Below are positions 62,590 through 64,000 of a DNA stretch of 64,000 nt, piece after piece. Source of the DNA: Pseudopyrenochaeta lycopersici. Taxonomy: Eukaryota; Ascomycota; Dothideomycetes; Pleosporales; Pseudopyrenochaetaceae. The position numbers and the translations under genes are program-made. Numbering within the stretch: position 1 is the first letter of the stretch; each line of letters starts with the position of its first letter. The notes under the pieces were generated by a model. It had not been told where the DNA came from. It searched no databases and was given only the letters and a program-made list of their open reading frames with translations. The stretch is taken from contig NHZP01000019.1 in assembly GCA_003313425.1 (NCBI GenBank), positions 248,001-312,000 on the forward strand. The letters are read 5' to 3'.

Positions 62590-64000
62590 ATGAACCCACA
62601 AAAGGTCGGAAAGGGTTCGTAGTGCGCCATGGCGCGCCTTGCAACTCTAGCCGCAGTACAATGCTAAGTAGACGACAGCGAAGCTTGACCATGTCACTAA
62701 ACTCCTTTCCGAGTTGAAAGCAGACCTAGACGCCTCCAAGTTGCCAACCAAGCGTATGTCGCTCGTTTCCCTTCACGACGATGTAATGCGCTCATAGGAC
62801 GCTTAGAAAGACAGCAACTGCTAGAGCAGCTCAAAGTATACGGTCGATCAGTCGAAAATTCGGATCCCATATTCACTCAAGATGTATGCGCAATGATTCG
62901 TACTTTGGAAGGCACACAATGACCGGCCCAGGGGTTGCGAACACTAGGTCGCTACGCGTTTGAGGGCGAATCGAACACAGCATCGCAAGAGGCTCTTCGA
63001 TGTATAGCCAATGCACTACTACTCGTGCCTAGGACACGCCAGATACTGGTTGACCTAGGCCATGGCCCACATGCAGCGGAGAGACTGAAGGCGAGCACAC
63101 TCTGATCAACTCTTAGTACCTATCACTATGTCTGACTGTCGTGTAGAGCGAAAGCATCGATGACGAATTCCTAGCTTCACGCGCACTCTTCCTCATGACC
63201 TACGATGCAAATCTCGACTACACTAAGCTCGTCCAAGAGAACCAACTTGCAGACAATATCCACGCCGCAATAGTTCGACATGCAAAGCGCTACTCCAAGT
63301 CAGCGCGGCGGCGTTCGCAAGAGCATACCCAGCCTATGGACCTCATGGCCCTCTCAGAAACACTCAAGCTCCTCTTCAACATCACACACTTCCATCCAGA
63401 CCTTATCGAACACTTCTCGAAATCCATACCGTATATTTTCAAGATCCTAGTGCAGAGAGACATACCCAAACCACCGCTGACTGCGCCGGTCAACTTCCTC
63501 ATCAATGCACTACTTAATCTTGATTTGGAAGATTCAAAGGAGCAACAACGGGAACTATTAGGCTACAAAGCTGCGTTCCCATCATTTGATCCGAATTGCA
63601 ATGCTGAGCAGCTCGTCAACATCCTTGGTCAGGCCATCGTGGCCTACCCTGAATCAGAGCTCGACAACACGGTTGCGCCACTCCTAACACTTATCCGCCG
63701 CATCTACGAGATAGCACCAGATGGCGTGAAGAGAACTATGGAGAAGCTCATCCTACCTACACCTGAAGAACGCGATAAGCCTATTGGGAAGTCTGACACG
63801 CTATCCTCTCGCCTCCTCAACCTATCTACCTCAGCACTGACGCCCACTCTCCGCGGCTCAATCTCTGCCATGATGTTTGAATTGTCGGGTAAAGACGCAT
63901 CAACATTTGTACAGAATGTAGGCTATGGTTATGCGTCAGGCTTCCTCATGTCGAACAACATCCCCATGCCAGAAGAGGCTATGCAGGCAAATGCGGCCAA
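62590..64000 (+). CDS. RIC8: Ric8/synembryn, guanine nucleotide exchange factor (partial, 3' end off window)
   Basis: Exons 62590-62614, 62679-62753, 62798-62883, 62932-63090 and 63147 onward read MNPQKVGK...LDHVTKLLSELKADL..., then EQLKVYGRS...DPIFTQDGLRTLGRYAF...LGHGPHAAERLK...SESIDDEFLASRALFLMTYD... and continue to the right edge. The LKVYGR, FLMTYD and NITHFHP segments are Ric8 signatures. The protein is an armadillo-repeat GEF and chaperone for G-alpha subunits. The first exon (25 nt) and its GTTCGT intron are inferred from phase and are the least certain part. The intron 63091-63146 begins GCGAGC, a GC-AG intron, needed to read RLK-SESIDDEF. Three introns are canonical. The remaining C-terminus is not in the window. 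Confidence 0.88.

Overview
The window is nuclear DNA from a filamentous ascomycete (Pezizomycotina). Supporting this are introns of about 45-70 nt with CTRAY-like branch sites, a Pth11-like rhodopsin-fold receptor, a hybrid histidine kinase, the C-terminal half of a HET-type protein, a fungal-specific transcription factor, and fungal forms of Rif1, Ric8, Ppc89/Cep57 and Iks1. A dothideomycete is my best guess, but that is inference. Gene density is about one per 3 kb and genes lie on both strands. I see no transposon, CRISPR array, rRNA or convincing tRNA.

Layout: a partial unknown gene runs off the left edge (-). Then come a Gfo/Idh/MocA oxidoreductase (-), a 2.3 kb gene-poor stretch, a Pth11-like membrane protein (+), a JmjC dioxygenase (+) and a 1290-residue hybrid histidine kinase (-). 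Next are the glutamine-dependent NAD synthetase (+), a HET-like C-terminal protein (-), a RING protein (+), a possible small gene (-), and a transcription factor with an incomplete zinc cluster (+). A cysteine-rich conserved protein (+), RPL7 (-), the tRNA m5C methyltransferase TRM4/NCL1 (+), an Rsm1-like C3HC protein (-), the bisphosphate nucleotidase MET22 (+) and a P450 with an in-frame stop (-) follow. The right third holds a PI-PLC-X-like protein (-), a secreted GMC oxidoreductase (-), a Cep57/Ppc89-like spindle pole protein (-), IKS1 kinase (-), glucose-6-phosphate 1-epimerase (-), a second GMC oxidoreductase (-), RIF1 (-) and a partial RIC8 (+) at the right edge.

The outstanding feature is the NAD synthetase gene (13974-18742). 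The other genes here have 0-4 introns, but this one can only be read as a normal 714-residue Qns1 by removing introns at 39 positions, about one per 55 coding bases. Many exons are tiny (5, 8, 8, 9, 11, 12, 14 and 15 nt). One intron splits the catalytic glutaminase cysteine codon. One intron position is best explained as a stwintron, an intron nested inside the donor site of another. Every junction keeps frame and restores conserved Qns1 residues.

Most genes are housekeeping: NAD synthesis, translation, tRNA modification, sulfate assimilation, telomere and replication control, G-protein signalling and spindle pole. They are mixed with lineage-variable genes (P450, GMC enzymes, HET-like, Pth11-like). 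I see no convincing biosynthetic cluster or operon-like unit. Three divergent promoters stand out: RPL7/TRM4 (244 bp), the histidine kinase/QNS1 pair and RIF1/RIC8.
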